From Lachnospiraceae bacterium (GTDB lineage: Bacteria > Bacillota > Clostridia > Lachnospirales > Lachnospiraceae): a stretch of DNA of 64,000 nucleotides. Positions 39,468 through 48,981 of the stretch are shown here, in pieces. The notes beneath the pieces were generated by a model. The model worked only from the letters and a program-made list of their open reading frames with translations. It was not told where the DNA came from and searched no databases. Position 1 is the first letter of the stretch. Each line of letters opens with the position of its first letter. A program made the position numbers and the translations under genes. Location: positions 3,461 to 67,460 of the forward strand of contig SVEQ01000008.1 in NCBI GenBank assembly GCA_015057325.1. The letters are read 5' to 3'.

Positions 39468-40196
39468 ATGATTAACCCTGACGAACGAATCGATGACCTT
39501 CAATGCAAGGGATACAATATAATACAAAAGCCTGACGGCTTCTGCTTTGGTATTGACGCAGTACTTTTATCTGATTTTGTAAATGTTAAACCGGATCAGA
39601 AAGTACTTGATTTGTGCACCGGAAGCGGCGTTATTCCGATATTGTTAGAAGCAAAGACAAAGGGGCAGCATTTTACGGGATTAGAACTTCAGGAAGAATA
39701 TGCCGATATGGCAGCAAGAAGTGTTAAGCTTAATAAGCTTGAAGACAAAATCGATATAATATGCGGCGATGTAAGAAAAGGTAAAGAACTTTTTAAGCAA
39801 AACTCATATCAGGTTGTAACGGTTAATCCGCCATATATGACTGATAATCATGGTCTGAAAAACTTGTACGAGCCCAAGACCATAGCCCGCCACGAGGTGG
39901 CACTTAATCTTGAAGACGTGATTTCTCTTGCAAGCTATGTGCTTCCTGTAAACGGCAACTTCTTCATGATTCACAAGCCATTTCGTTTGGCGGAGATATT
40001 CGATGTAATGAAGAAGTACCACTTAGAGCCAAAAAGAATGCGTCTCGTTCAACCATACATCGACAAAGAACCGACAATGGTTATGATACAAGGTACGAAG
40101 GGCGGCAAATCTCGAATCACAATAGAGCCGTCGCTTATCGTGTACAAGGAACCCAATGTATATACTGATGAGATTCATCAAATCTACGGGAACTAA
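39468..40196 (+). CDS. tRNA1(Val) A37 N6-methyltransferase-like (TrmN6/YabB)
   Basis: 242 residues. SAM-binding VLDLCTGSGVIPILLEAKT (about 45-63) and the N6-adenine motif NPPYM (about 120-124), with the N-terminal RIDDLQCKGYNIIQKPDGF of the YabB group. It is upstream of rsmI (57-base gap), the same pairing as yabB-yabC in Bacillus subtilis. The target base is inferred from the family. Confidence 0.88.
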   Translation: MINPDERIDDLQCKGYNIIQKPDGFCFGIDAVLLSDFVNVKPDQKVLDLCTGSGVIPILLEAKTKGQHFTGLELQEEYADMAARSVKLNKLEDKIDIICGDVRKGKELFKQNSYQVVTVNPPYMTDNHGLKNLYEPKTIARHEVALNLEDVISLASYVLPVNGNFFMIHKPFRLAEIFDVMKKYHLEPKRMRLVQPYIDKEPTMVMIQGTKGGKSRITIEPSLIVYKEPNVYTDEIHQIYGN

Positions 40197-40253
40197 CAAT
40201 CACGCACATTAACATACACAACCACTACACAATACAAATAGGGAGAGTAAGTT

Positions 40254-41114
40254 ATGCAGGGAACTTTATATATTTGTGCAACACCTATCGGCAATCTTGA
40301 AGACATAACATTCCGCGTTTTGCGAGTACTGAAAGAGGTTGATTTGATTGCCGCAGAGGATACAAGAAACAGTATCAAACTGTTAAATCATTTTGAGATT
40401 AAGACTCCAATGACGAGTTATCACGAGTACAACAAATACGACAAAGCGAAAGTGCTTGTCGAAAAAATGTTGTCGGGACAAAACATAGCAATCATTACCG
40501 ACGCAGGAACGCCTGCAATCTCAGATCCCGGACAGGAACTCGTAAGACAATGCCACGAAGCAGGAATAACCGTAACTTCTCTTCCGGGTGCAACAGCATT
40601 TGTTACCGCTCTTACAATATCAGGACAAGACACAAGAAGATTCTGCTTTGAAGCATTTCTTCCAACCGAGAAGGATAACAAGAAGGAGCGACGTGCAATC
40701 CTTGAGGAACTATCCAAAGAAACGAGGACAATCATATTATACGAAGCACCTCACAAGCTTGTAGGAACACTAAATGATTTATATAAAGCTTTGGGCAACC
40801 GAAAGATATCACTTTGCCGAGAGCTTACCAAGAAGCATGAGGAAAACTTCAGAACTACAATTGCCGATGCACTCAAATACTATGAGGACAACGAGCCACG
40901 AGGAGAATACGTGCTTGTAATTGAAGGTCTCTCCAGAGAGGAAGTCAAGGCAGAAGAAATAAAGGATCTGCTGGATATGACAATACCCGAACATGTTACA
41001 TATTACATGGAACAAGGTATGGACAAAAAAGAGTCTATGAAGAAAGTCGCCTCCGACAGGGGTGTTGGAAAACGCGATATATACCAGGCATTACTTGATG
41101 ATCAAGAGGAATAG
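40254..41114 (+). CDS. rsmI: 16S rRNA (cytidine1402-2'-O)-methyltransferase
   Basis: 286 residues. GTLYICATPIGNLEDITFRV (about 2-21), AEDTRNSIKLLNHF, ITDAGTPAISDPGQELVR and SLPGATAFVTALTISG are the tetrapyrrole-methylase-like signatures of RsmI. AGGGAGAGTAAGTT precedes the ATG. It modifies the decoding site of the small ribosomal subunit. Confidence 0.95.
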   Translation: MQGTLYICATPIGNLEDITFRVLRVLKEVDLIAAEDTRNSIKLLNHFEIKTPMTSYHEYNKYDKAKVLVEKMLSGQNIAIITDAGTPAISDPGQELVRQCHEAGITVTSLPGATAFVTALTISGQDTRRFCFEAFLPTEKDNKKERRAILEELSKETRTIILYEAPHKLVGTLNDLYKALGNRKISLCRELTKKHEENFRTTIADALKYYEDNEPRGEYVLVIEGLSREEVKAEEIKDLLDMTIPEHVTYYMEQGMDKKESMKKVASDRGVGKRDIYQALLDDQEE

Positions 41115-41116
41115 AA

Positions 41117-41155
41117 AAGAGGTTACCGCACTTTCGTGCAGTAACCTCTTCGTTA
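41117..41155. terminator. Bidirectional terminator after rsmI and the first FN3 gene
   Basis: AAGAGGTTACCGCAC and GTGCAGTAACCTCTT form a 15-bp stem with one mismatch around TTTC. The sequence is nearly the same as the terminator at 44497-44532, which lies at the same place relative to the second FN3 gene, so the terminator was duplicated with the gene. Confidence 0.88.
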
Positions 41156-41180
41156 TTTAGCAAGTTCAAACAATCAATAA

Positions 41181-44100
41181 TCATTTTGCTTTAACTTTCT
41201 TAACAGCAGATGCTGATGACTCAACATCACCATTTGCCTCATTTCTCACAACCGATACAACCTTGTAAAAGTATTTCTTACCCTTGACAGTACTCTTATC
41301 CACAAACTTCGTTGTCTTTGCGTTACTTGTAACACCTACAGAATGGTACTTACCCTTCTTTCTGGTTGCACGATATATCTTATAATAATCAGCCCCTGCA
41401 ACCTTCTTTTTAATTGTTATAGTAACCTTACCTTTAGATGCCTTAACACTCTTAAGTGTAGGTTGCTTAGCCGGCGTCACATTTGAGTATGACGCTGTTG
41501 CATATGTCTGAACGCCTGCAGTAGCGGTAGTCCATTTATAATCTTCGTCATCTAAGTAAATGATTGGCTCAGTATATGCATGCTGTGCTTTCTTTTTGGT
41601 TATCGGATCAATAAATGTTCCAACTGTAGCCATATCAAGTGCTATATAACTTCTATTGCCTCTGATGATTGATTCATCTGTGAGCGGTGCTTTAGTGCTT
41701 TCTTTGGCAGCACCCTTGTAAGTAACCTTTTTAGGCACTTTGGTTTTAACACCATTCTTGGTTTCTGTTGTGTAAGCATAGGTACCATCGGTATAGTCCT
41801 GTGCCTGCCTTTCTGTACCCATATATGCTACTACATAATAATCATAGTTAACACCTAACATCGGACGATCGTATTCTCCAAGTTTGGTAGTCATTTTGTC
41901 CTCTGATATAGTGCTGCAATATGGTCTAAATCTGACGGTAACTTTTCCGTCTTCACCGAGAATATTATTGCTAACAGATCCCCATTCATAATCATAGGCA
42001 TTATGGTAAATCTCTGATGTCGAATTCTTATATTCTTTATCAATAGTTGTTTTCAATTCAGTTGACCCTGTAAAAAGAGTCGTTTCGCCATGATATATTA
42101 CATCACCATAATAATCTAATATACTCGTTGTATTGGCATCAAAAACATTTCTGTAGTATGAGTAATTCTGATAATAATACTCTTTATCGGTTTTTAGCTT
42201 ATCGCTCTTCTTCATATAATCACCAGGATTTGTCTTGAAGAAATCAGCAGGATTAACAGCGTACTCGCCAAGCTTTGGTGCTTTTTTTCTAATACCGTCA
42301 GTATACTCTTTTCTTGCCTTAAGATATTCTTCTTCCTTTTTGTCGCATTCCGCTTGATAGGCATCATATTCTTGACTATGCAGTGCTTCATACTCCGCAA
42401 TGCTTTCATCTACGGCAGCATTATACGCAGCCACATCAACCTTAACAGGATCTGTCACGCCTACATATTCATAAACCTGAGTACCACCGCTAATAGCATA
42501 ACCACCAAGGTCTTTATCATTAACATGTGTATCGGACATTACACGGTATACTTTGTAAAAAGAAGCTCCCGGTACCTTCTCCCAACTAACCCTGATTCCT
42601 TTTGCGTTTTTATCAACCTTAGCCGTTACTTTTTTAACTATTCCGGCTTTGTAATTAACCGTATACTCCTTCGATTCGCCTAGCACACCGGCACTCTTAT
42701 ACGGTGTAATTCTATATTTAACCGATGATTTAAATGACTTATTATCAGCAGCCTGTGCGTCTGCATCCTTATAATAGTTATATGCAAACGCTTTGAAAGT
42801 GTATTTTGTAGTATTTTTTCCAAGAGTTGCAATAGGAGTCCAATCCCATGTTTTTGTTGTCATGTTATAGTCCTGACGCTCAATCTTATATCCTGCCGCA
42901 CCATACATTTTTTCCCATGTAATAGTCTTATCTCCATTAGCATTTACATAATCGGTTTTTTCCGTGATGGCTCCAAAACACAAAGATACATCCGATGTTT
43001 CCGAAATCTGCAACCGGGAATCACCCTTGGCTTTTCCCTTTTTAAGAACCGCAACAATCATGTACTTATAACTGTGATTAGCTTTAACACTCTTGTCAGT
43101 CCATGTCTTTTTGCTCTTTTTAAGTTTCTTTATCTTCTTAAATGATTCATATCCGTCACCTAATCCTTTAGAACTAGTCGCCTCTTTTGAATCCGTGTCT
43201 CTTCTGTATATTTCGTAATAAGATACACCGTTTGCTTTTGACCAGGTAAGTTTAACTTTATTCTTGTTATTTACCGTTGCCAGAAACTTAAGTGCACTTC
43301 CCTTCGTTGTTGCCTGTATTTCATTGTACTTGCCATAGGTTGTTACCTTCGATATCGGATTAATATAATATGGTCTTACTCTGTATGTATATGTCATTTT
43401 AGAAACAAGACCTTTGTCGGTATATGTTTTTGATGAAACTGACGCAATCTTAACAAACTTCTTTCCGACTTTACGCTCTAATTCATATCCGGATGCCTTA
43501 CCTGAAGAATCGAAACGGAACTTGACTGAATTAGATGTAACGGTTGTATTTGCATAACCCTCTGATTCTACCTTAATTGTAACAGGCACTGATGCAATAT
43601 CATAATCACTTCTGCGAAGAGCTTGCACATTGGCAGTATAGTCCTCTCGTTTCGGATAATCGGTTAAATTTTGCCGTTGTGGTTCAGTACCACCCATTCC
43701 ACTATTAAGCCATGCATTATATTCCGCCCTATATTTTTCTTCGTTTTTATTTGATGCCGCAACAAAAGCTTCACCATATGCTTTATCATCTGCCTCTTCG
43801 GCTTTTGCAAGAGCAATCTGATAACCCGGTCTATCATAATAGTATGCAATAACTTCTTTTTCTCCCGGCGTTAATTTGTTAGCATCGATTGTAAACTCAT
43901 ATTTGTATCCGGGATTCTTTTCAGGATCAACATAACTTTCACTAATACCACCATTAATAACGTAGTATGTACCTGCAGTTTCCTCAAGAAGAGTCATACC
44001 CATTTCAGGTTTTTCATGTTTGACATCGCCTTTATCAAATACGAGTACTTCCATAGTTGGCTGGTATGTTCTCTCATCACTTTCGGTATCAAATTCATAT

Positions 44101-44414
44101 TCTGTTAATTCACATACTTCTCTGCCAAGTTCATAACTAAAATAACTATATGTGCCATACCTCTTTTTTGCCGGAATTGTATACTTTATTTCTCCGGGCA
44201 AAGGTGAATAAGTAAACTTCCATGACACACTTGATTGTCCCTCCACTGTTGTCTGCACAAGACTGATGGAAGGGGCTGATGGCAATGCTCCATAACTGTT
44301 TTGCTCTGATACATGCAATGTCGATGCTTTTGTCGGTATTACCGGAAATACGGTTATTGCCATTACAGCCGCAAGTGTCAACGCCGCAAAGTTCTTTCTG
44401 ATACGCTTAATCAT
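41181..44414 (-). CDS. Large secreted FN3-repeat surface protein, copy 1
   Basis: 1077 residues. Signal peptide (about 1-31, ending PTKAST). N-terminal domain (about 32-270) with WKFTYSPLPGEIKYTIP and EVLVFDKGDVKHEKPE. Several fibronectin-III-type domains follow (about 290-590: SGYELERKVGKKFVKIASVS, VSYYEIYRRDTDS, AAGYKIERQDYNMTTKTWDW), a Tyr/Lys-rich region with long charged helices (about 640-760), and a final FN3 with GADYYKIYRATRKKGKYHSV. The end is Lys/Val-rich with no sortase motif. It is paralogous along its whole length to the next gene. Probably an adhesin or cell-wall-associated scaffold. Confidence 0.88.
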   Translation of the reverse strand: MIKRIRKNFAALTLAAVMAITVFPVIPTKASTLHVSEQNSYGALPSAPSISLVQTTVEGQSSVSWKFTYSPLPGEIKYTIPAKKRYGTYSYFSYELGREVCELTEYEFDTESDERTYQPTMEVLVFDKGDVKHEKPEMGMTLLEETAGTYYVINGGISESYVDPEKNPGYKYEFTIDANKLTPGEKEVIAYYYDRPGYQIALAKAEEADDKAYGEAFVAASNKNEEKYRAEYNAWLNSGMGGTEPQRQNLTDYPKREDYTANVQALRRSDYDIASVPVTIKVESEGYANTTVTSNSVKFRFDSSGKASGYELERKVGKKFVKIASVSSKTYTDKGLVSKMTYTYRVRPYYINPISKVTTYGKYNEIQATTKGSALKFLATVNNKNKVKLTWSKANGVSYYEIYRRDTDSKEATSSKGLGDGYESFKKIKKLKKSKKTWTDKSVKANHSYKYMIVAVLKKGKAKGDSRLQISETSDVSLCFGAITEKTDYVNANGDKTITWEKMYGAAGYKIERQDYNMTTKTWDWTPIATLGKNTTKYTFKAFAYNYYKDADAQAADNKSFKSSVKYRITPYKSAGVLGESKEYTVNYKAGIVKKVTAKVDKNAKGIRVSWEKVPGASFYKVYRVMSDTHVNDKDLGGYAISGGTQVYEYVGVTDPVKVDVAAYNAAVDESIAEYEALHSQEYDAYQAECDKKEEEYLKARKEYTDGIRKKAPKLGEYAVNPADFFKTNPGDYMKKSDKLKTDKEYYYQNYSYYRNVFDANTTSILDYYGDVIYHGETTLFTGSTELKTTIDKEYKNSTSEIYHNAYDYEWGSVSNNILGEDGKVTVRFRPYCSTISEDKMTTKLGEYDRPMLGVNYDYYVVAYMGTERQAQDYTDGTYAYTTETKNGVKTKVPKKVTYKGAAKESTKAPLTDESIIRGNRSYIALDMATVGTFIDPITKKKAQHAYTEPIIYLDDEDYKWTTATAGVQTYATASYSNVTPAKQPTLKSVKASKGKVTITIKKKVAGADYYKIYRATRKKGKYHSVGVTSNAKTTKFVDKSTVKGKKYFYKVVSVVRNEANGDVESSASAVKKVKAK

Positions 44415-44461
44415 GTCGTCCCTCCGTTTTTAATTTTATGCGCAATTATAGTCCAAGAGGT

Positions 44462-44489
44462 ATTATAACATATTTCTTTCTTTATTCAA
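44462..44489 (-). promoter_or_regulatory. Promoter of FN3 protein copy 1
   Basis: On the minus strand TTGAAT (44489-44484), 16 bases, TATAAT (44467-44462). It lies directly after the terminator of copy 2. Confidence 0.7.
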
Positions 44490-44496
44490 CAACACA

Positions 44497-44532
44497 AAAG
44501 AGGTTGCTGCACTTTCATGCAGTAACCTCTTT
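44497..44532 (-). terminator. Terminator of FN3 protein copy 2
   Basis: AAAGAGGTT...CTGCA and TGCAG...AACCTCTTT form a long hairpin around CTTTCA, followed on the minus strand by TTTTGTG. It is a close copy of the terminator at 41117-41155. Confidence 0.85.
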
Positions 44533-44562
44533 CATTATTCTTAACTTCAAAAAAGTCAAATA

Positions 44563-47500
44563 TTATTTTGCTTTAACTTTCTTAACAGCAGATGCTGTAG
44601 ACTCAACATCACCGTATGCCTCGTTTCTTACAACAGTTACAACCTTGTAGAAGTATGTCTTACCCTTAACGGCACTCTTGTCCACAAACTTAGTTGTCTT
44701 GCCGTTGCTTGTAACACCTACTGAATGGTATTTACCTTTCTTCTTGGTTGCACGATAAATCTTGTAATAACTTGCACCTGCAACCTTCTTCTTAATTGTA
44801 ATTGTAACTTTACCCTTAGTTGCCTTAACACTCTTGAGTGTAGGTTTCTTAGCAGGGGTTACTGTAGAATATGAAGCTGTTCCGTATGACTTAACACCAT
44901 ATGTTTTGGTAGTCCACTTAAAGTCAACATCATCGATAACAATAACCTGTTCAGCCTGTGCATATTGTGTTTTCTTCTTAGTCGTAGAATCAATATTTGT
45001 TCCTGCAGTAGCCGTATTAAATGCTACCACGCCTCTTTGTCCTTTGATAATTGAATCATCGCTAATTGGAGCTTTAGTATTCTCGTCAGGTGCACCCTTA
45101 TAAGTGAACATGCTCGGCTCTTTTGTTGTTACACCGTCTTTGGTTGTTGTAACATATCCATAACTTTCACTGCCATATGCTTCATAATCTGTGGCAACTT
45201 TCTCTGTTCCTATATAAGCAACTACATAATAATCATAGCTAACTCCCGCCATAGGACGATTTTGCTCTCCAAGTTTTACACCTTTATCAGCAACGACAAT
45301 AGGATTATATGAAGTAGTAAATCCAACCGTTACCTTTCCATCAGCACCAAGAGTATTATTAGTAACATCATCCCAATAACCACTATATGCGTTTTCGTAA
45401 TATGGATATGTCTTATCTTTGTAATAATCTCTTAAAGTTGCAACATATTCACGTGATGTCGTTTTTCCACTCGGCGTTCCACTGTATATTACATCACCAT
45501 AATAATCTATAATGCTGGTTGTATTAGCATCAAATACATCTCTGGCATAAGAATAATTTTGATAGTAATACTCATTGTAGGTCTTTAACTTATCATACTT
45601 TGTATAGTAATCATTACTATCTGTCTTGAAATAATCCGCAGGATTAACTGCAAACTCGCCAAGTGTTGGCTGAGTTGCTCTTTTACCATCAGTATAATCT
45701 TGTCTTGCCTGAAGATATTCTTTTGCTTTTTGGTTATAAGCATCCTGATATTTTTTCTGCTCATCCTTAGAGGCATCTTCGTAAGCAGCAATACTTGCAT
45801 CAATATTAGCGTTATATGCCGCAACATCTACCTTAACAGGATCAGTAGCACCTACATATTCAACAACTTCAGTTCCTCCATCAAGTCCATAACCGCCAAT
45901 GTCCTTATTATTAACATGTGTGTTGGACATTTCACGATATACTTTGTAATATGAAGCATTTGGAACTTTGTCCCAACTAACCTTGATACCTTTGGCTGTC
46001 TTATCAACCTTAGCCGTGACCTTTTTAACTATTCCTGCTTTGTAAGAAACTTCATATTCTTTGCTTTCACCAAGCACACTGGCACTCTTATAAGGTGTAA
46101 TTCGATATGTGACATCTTTTTTAAATGTCTTTTTATCAGCTGCCTGGGCTTCTGCATCTGTATAATAGAAGTATGCTGATGCTTTAAAAGTGTATTTGGT
46201 AGCATTTTTTCCAAGAGTAGCAACAGGGGTCCAATCCCATGTTTTTGTTGTCATGTTGTAATCATAACGCTCAATCTTATATCCTGCTGCGCCATACATT
46301 TTTTCCCATGTAATTGTCTTATCACCATTAGCATTGACATAACTGGTTTTTTCATCAATAGAACCAAATGTCAAAGCAGCATATGATGAATCGGTAATCT
46401 GTAACGGAGAATCCCCTTTTGTTTTTCCTTTTTTAAGAACTGCTACAATCATGTATTCATAAGCGTGATTAGCCTTAACACTCTTGTCAGTCCATGTCTT
46501 TTTACCCTTTTTAAGAGTTTTTATCTTCTTAAATGATGCATAAGCATCACCCAATCCTTTTGATGTTGTAGCCACTTGTGAAGCAGTGTCACTTCTGTAT
46601 ATTTCATAATAAGATACGCCGTTAACTTTTGACCAGGTAAGTTTAACTTTGTTCTTGCTGGTTACCGTTGCCTGGAACTTAAGCGCACTTCCCTTCGTTG
46701 TTGCCTGCATCTCATTATACTTACCATAGGTTGTTACCTTTGTTGTCGGATTAATATAATATGGTCTTACTCGGTAAGTATAAGTCATGCTGGAAACAAG
46801 ACCTTTATCGGTATATGTGCCTGATGAAACCGATGCAATTTTAACAAACTTCTTTCCAACCTTACGCTCTAATTCAAATCCTGTTGCTCTACTTGTTGAT
46901 CGGAAACTGAACTTGACTGAATTAGATGTAACAGTTGTAAGGGCATATCCTTCAGAATCAACCTTAATTGCAACAGGTGCTGAAGCAACATCAAAGTCAC
47001 CTCTATTTAACGCATCAACGTTGGCTGTAAAATCGCTTTTTACCGGTCCACCGTTGTATACGTCCTTAACCGGTCCTTCACCAACGCTTCCTCCGGCTAT
47101 CCAAGCATCGTACGCAGCCTTATATTCGTCTTCGCGCTGATTACGATAAGCAACTAACGCTTCATTGTGTGCTTTATCATCGGCAACCTCTGCAATTTTT
47201 TTGGCAACCTGATAACCCGGCTCATCAAAATAATATGCTATAACCTGTTTGTCTCCGGGAGATAAGTTGTCAGAATCAATAGTAAACTCGTATTTGTAAT
47301 TCGGGTTCTTTTCCGGATCAACATAATATTTACTGGTTCCACCACTTGTTACATAATACTTACCGGTAGAAGCCTGTTTCGCTGTTGTACCATATTCCGG
47401 CTTTTCATGATTGACATCATTTTTATCAAACACAAGCACTTCCATGTCTGGTGAATACTTCTTCTCTGCGCTTTCTGCAACATCTTTTTCTGTTACACTC

Positions 47501-47802
47501 CAAACGTATTTGCCAAGGTCGTTATTATATTCGCTTTTGCAATCATAATCCTTATATGCCGGTATTTTATACGTCGTTTCCCCTATTACCGGCGAATAAT
47601 TAAACTTCCACGAAATACTTGACTGCGCACCTACAGTAGTCTCTGCAAGACTGATGGAAGGTGCTGATGCTAATGCACCATAACTGCTTTGCTCTGATAC
47701 CTGCACAGTCGACGCACTTGCCGGAATAGCAGGCAATACGCTTGCTGCCATTACTGCTGCAAGAGCAAAAGCAGCAAAACTTTTCTTGTTACTTTTTCTC
47801 AT
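44563..47802 (-). CDS. Large secreted FN3-repeat surface protein, copy 2
   Basis: 1079 residues after ATAGGAGGATAAGAT. The architecture is that of copy 1 throughout: a signal peptide ending PASAST, an N-terminal domain with WKFNYSPVIGETTYKIP, FN3 domains (TGFELERKVGKKFVKIAS, VSYYEIYRSDTAS, GYKIERYDYNMTTKTWDW), a charged middle region, and a final FN3 with GASYYKIYRATKKKGKYHSV. The divergence is greatest in the N-terminal domain and in the region around residues 640-860, and least in the last 90 residues. The two copies may serve different ligands. Confidence 0.88.
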   Translation of the reverse strand: MRKSNKKSFAAFALAAVMAASVLPAIPASASTVQVSEQSSYGALASAPSISLAETTVGAQSSISWKFNYSPVIGETTYKIPAYKDYDCKSEYNNDLGKYVWSVTEKDVAESAEKKYSPDMEVLVFDKNDVNHEKPEYGTTAKQASTGKYYVTSGGTSKYYVDPEKNPNYKYEFTIDSDNLSPGDKQVIAYYFDEPGYQVAKKIAEVADDKAHNEALVAYRNQREDEYKAAYDAWIAGGSVGEGPVKDVYNGGPVKSDFTANVDALNRGDFDVASAPVAIKVDSEGYALTTVTSNSVKFSFRSTSRATGFELERKVGKKFVKIASVSSGTYTDKGLVSSMTYTYRVRPYYINPTTKVTTYGKYNEMQATTKGSALKFQATVTSKNKVKLTWSKVNGVSYYEIYRSDTASQVATTSKGLGDAYASFKKIKTLKKGKKTWTDKSVKANHAYEYMIVAVLKKGKTKGDSPLQITDSSYAALTFGSIDEKTSYVNANGDKTITWEKMYGAAGYKIERYDYNMTTKTWDWTPVATLGKNATKYTFKASAYFYYTDAEAQAADKKTFKKDVTYRITPYKSASVLGESKEYEVSYKAGIVKKVTAKVDKTAKGIKVSWDKVPNASYYKVYREMSNTHVNNKDIGGYGLDGGTEVVEYVGATDPVKVDVAAYNANIDASIAAYEDASKDEQKKYQDAYNQKAKEYLQARQDYTDGKRATQPTLGEFAVNPADYFKTDSNDYYTKYDKLKTYNEYYYQNYSYARDVFDANTTSIIDYYGDVIYSGTPSGKTTSREYVATLRDYYKDKTYPYYENAYSGYWDDVTNNTLGADGKVTVGFTTSYNPIVVADKGVKLGEQNRPMAGVSYDYYVVAYIGTEKVATDYEAYGSESYGYVTTTKDGVTTKEPSMFTYKGAPDENTKAPISDDSIIKGQRGVVAFNTATAGTNIDSTTKKKTQYAQAEQVIVIDDVDFKWTTKTYGVKSYGTASYSTVTPAKKPTLKSVKATKGKVTITIKKKVAGASYYKIYRATKKKGKYHSVGVTSNGKTTKFVDKSAVKGKTYFYKVVTVVRNEAYGDVESTASAVKKVKAK

Positions 47803-47900
47803 ATCTTATCCTCCTATTTGATATAAAATCCGATTGGATAAAACATCCAATACCCTCTTGTGTGTCCGGATGTCCTTCAAATAAAAACACCCATAAAGCT

Positions 47901-47928
47901 ATTATACCACTCTCACAAAATTTATCAA
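47901..47928 (-). promoter_or_regulatory. Promoter of FN3 protein copy 2
   Basis: On the minus strand TTGATA (47928-47923), 16 bases, TGG-TATAAT (47906-47901). The ~95-nt leader contains ATTGGAT-GTTTT-ATCCAAT, a hairpin close to the ribosome-binding site. Confidence 0.7.
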
Positions 47929-47968
47929 TGTTTACCACAAAAAATAGTGATGTTTGTTGATATATTAC

Positions 47969-48001
47969 AAAAACCGCAGCCACTATATAAGCAACTGCGG
48001 T
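47969..48001 (-). terminator. Terminator of the tmk-ricT operon
   Basis: On the minus strand ACCGCAG (48001-47995) and CTGCGGT (47979-47973) pair, followed by TTTTTG, 23 bases after the ricT stop. Confidence 0.88.
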
Positions 48002-48023
48002 CTCCATCATTATAAATTATATT

Positions 48024-48926
48024 TTAATCAATTCTTGATCCGGTCTCTTTCTTTTCAAGAGCCTCCAATGCCTTAAGCTCGGCATCAACCTTCTCGGTAT
48101 TTCTACGTTTCTTAGGCTTGAACTTAAGCTCTTCCGTATGGTACTCGCGAATCTCTTTCTCGCCGTCATCAAGTTCAACAATAACCTTAACCTTCTGTCT
48201 TATAACACTGACAGAACTTACTTCTCCACGAAGTCCATCTACTGTCTTAACATGGTCACCGACATTCGGAAGACGGTCATTTAAGTACTCATAGGTCTCC
48301 TGCTCATTCTTAAGACAACACATAAGTCGTCCGCAAACTCCTGATATCTTAGTTGGGTTAAGCGAAAGATTCTGCTCCTTTGCCATCTTGATTGATACAG
48401 GAACAAAATCTGAAAGGTGCTTGTTACAGCAAAGTTCTCTACCGCATATTCCTATACCACCCAAAATCTTGGTCTCATCTCTTACACCAATCTGTCTAAG
48501 TTCGATTCTTGTCTTAAATACCGCCGCCAAATCCTTAACAAGCTCACGAAAGTCGATTCTTCCGTCAGCAGTAAAGTAGAAAAGAATCTTGTTATTGTCA
48601 AATGTGTACTCAACGTCTATAAGCTTCATTTCAAGACCATGCTTCTTGATTTTTTCAAGACATATATCAAATGCCTTCTTGCATTTTTCCTTATTCTCTT
48701 CATGTTTCTTGTCATCTGCCACTGTTGCTTTGCGGATTACAGGCTTAAGCTCGCTGTTCATTTTCTCCTCGTCAATCTCGCGACGACCAAGAACTACTTT
48801 GCCGTACTCAACGCCTCTTATTGTCTCAACAATAGCCGCTTCTCCGACTTCTATCTCAATATCGCCCGGTGCAAAAAAGTATATCTTGCCATTAGGACGA
48901 AAACGTACTCCTATAACTTCTGTCAT
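48024..48926 (-). CDS. ricT: PSP1-domain protein RicT (YaaT)
   Basis: 300 residues. A PSP1 domain (about 1-160: VGEAAIVETIRGVEYGKVV), then two cysteine clusters GICGRELCC and GVCGRLMCC (about 160-205) that bind an iron-sulfur cluster in the Bacillus RicA-RicF-RicT complex, then a KOW-like segment (PNVGDHVKTVDGLRGEVSSV) and a basic C-terminus. The Ric complex promotes RNase Y maturation cuts and affects sporulation. It follows holB, as in Bacillus. Confidence 0.93.
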   Translation of the reverse strand: MTEVIGVRFRPNGKIYFFAPGDIEIEVGEAAIVETIRGVEYGKVVLGRREIDEEKMNSELKPVIRKATVADDKKHEENKEKCKKAFDICLEKIKKHGLEMKLIDVEYTFDNNKILFYFTADGRIDFRELVKDLAAVFKTRIELRQIGVRDETKILGGIGICGRELCCNKHLSDFVPVSIKMAKEQNLSLNPTKISGVCGRLMCCLKNEQETYEYLNDRLPNVGDHVKTVDGLRGEVSSVSVIRQKVKVIVELDDGEKEIREYHTEELKFKPKKRRNTEKVDAELKALEALEKKETGSRID

Positions 48927-48981
48927 TTCTATAAATCTCCTTAAAATGCTATGAGTATTATAATCAATCTATCGCATTGTA

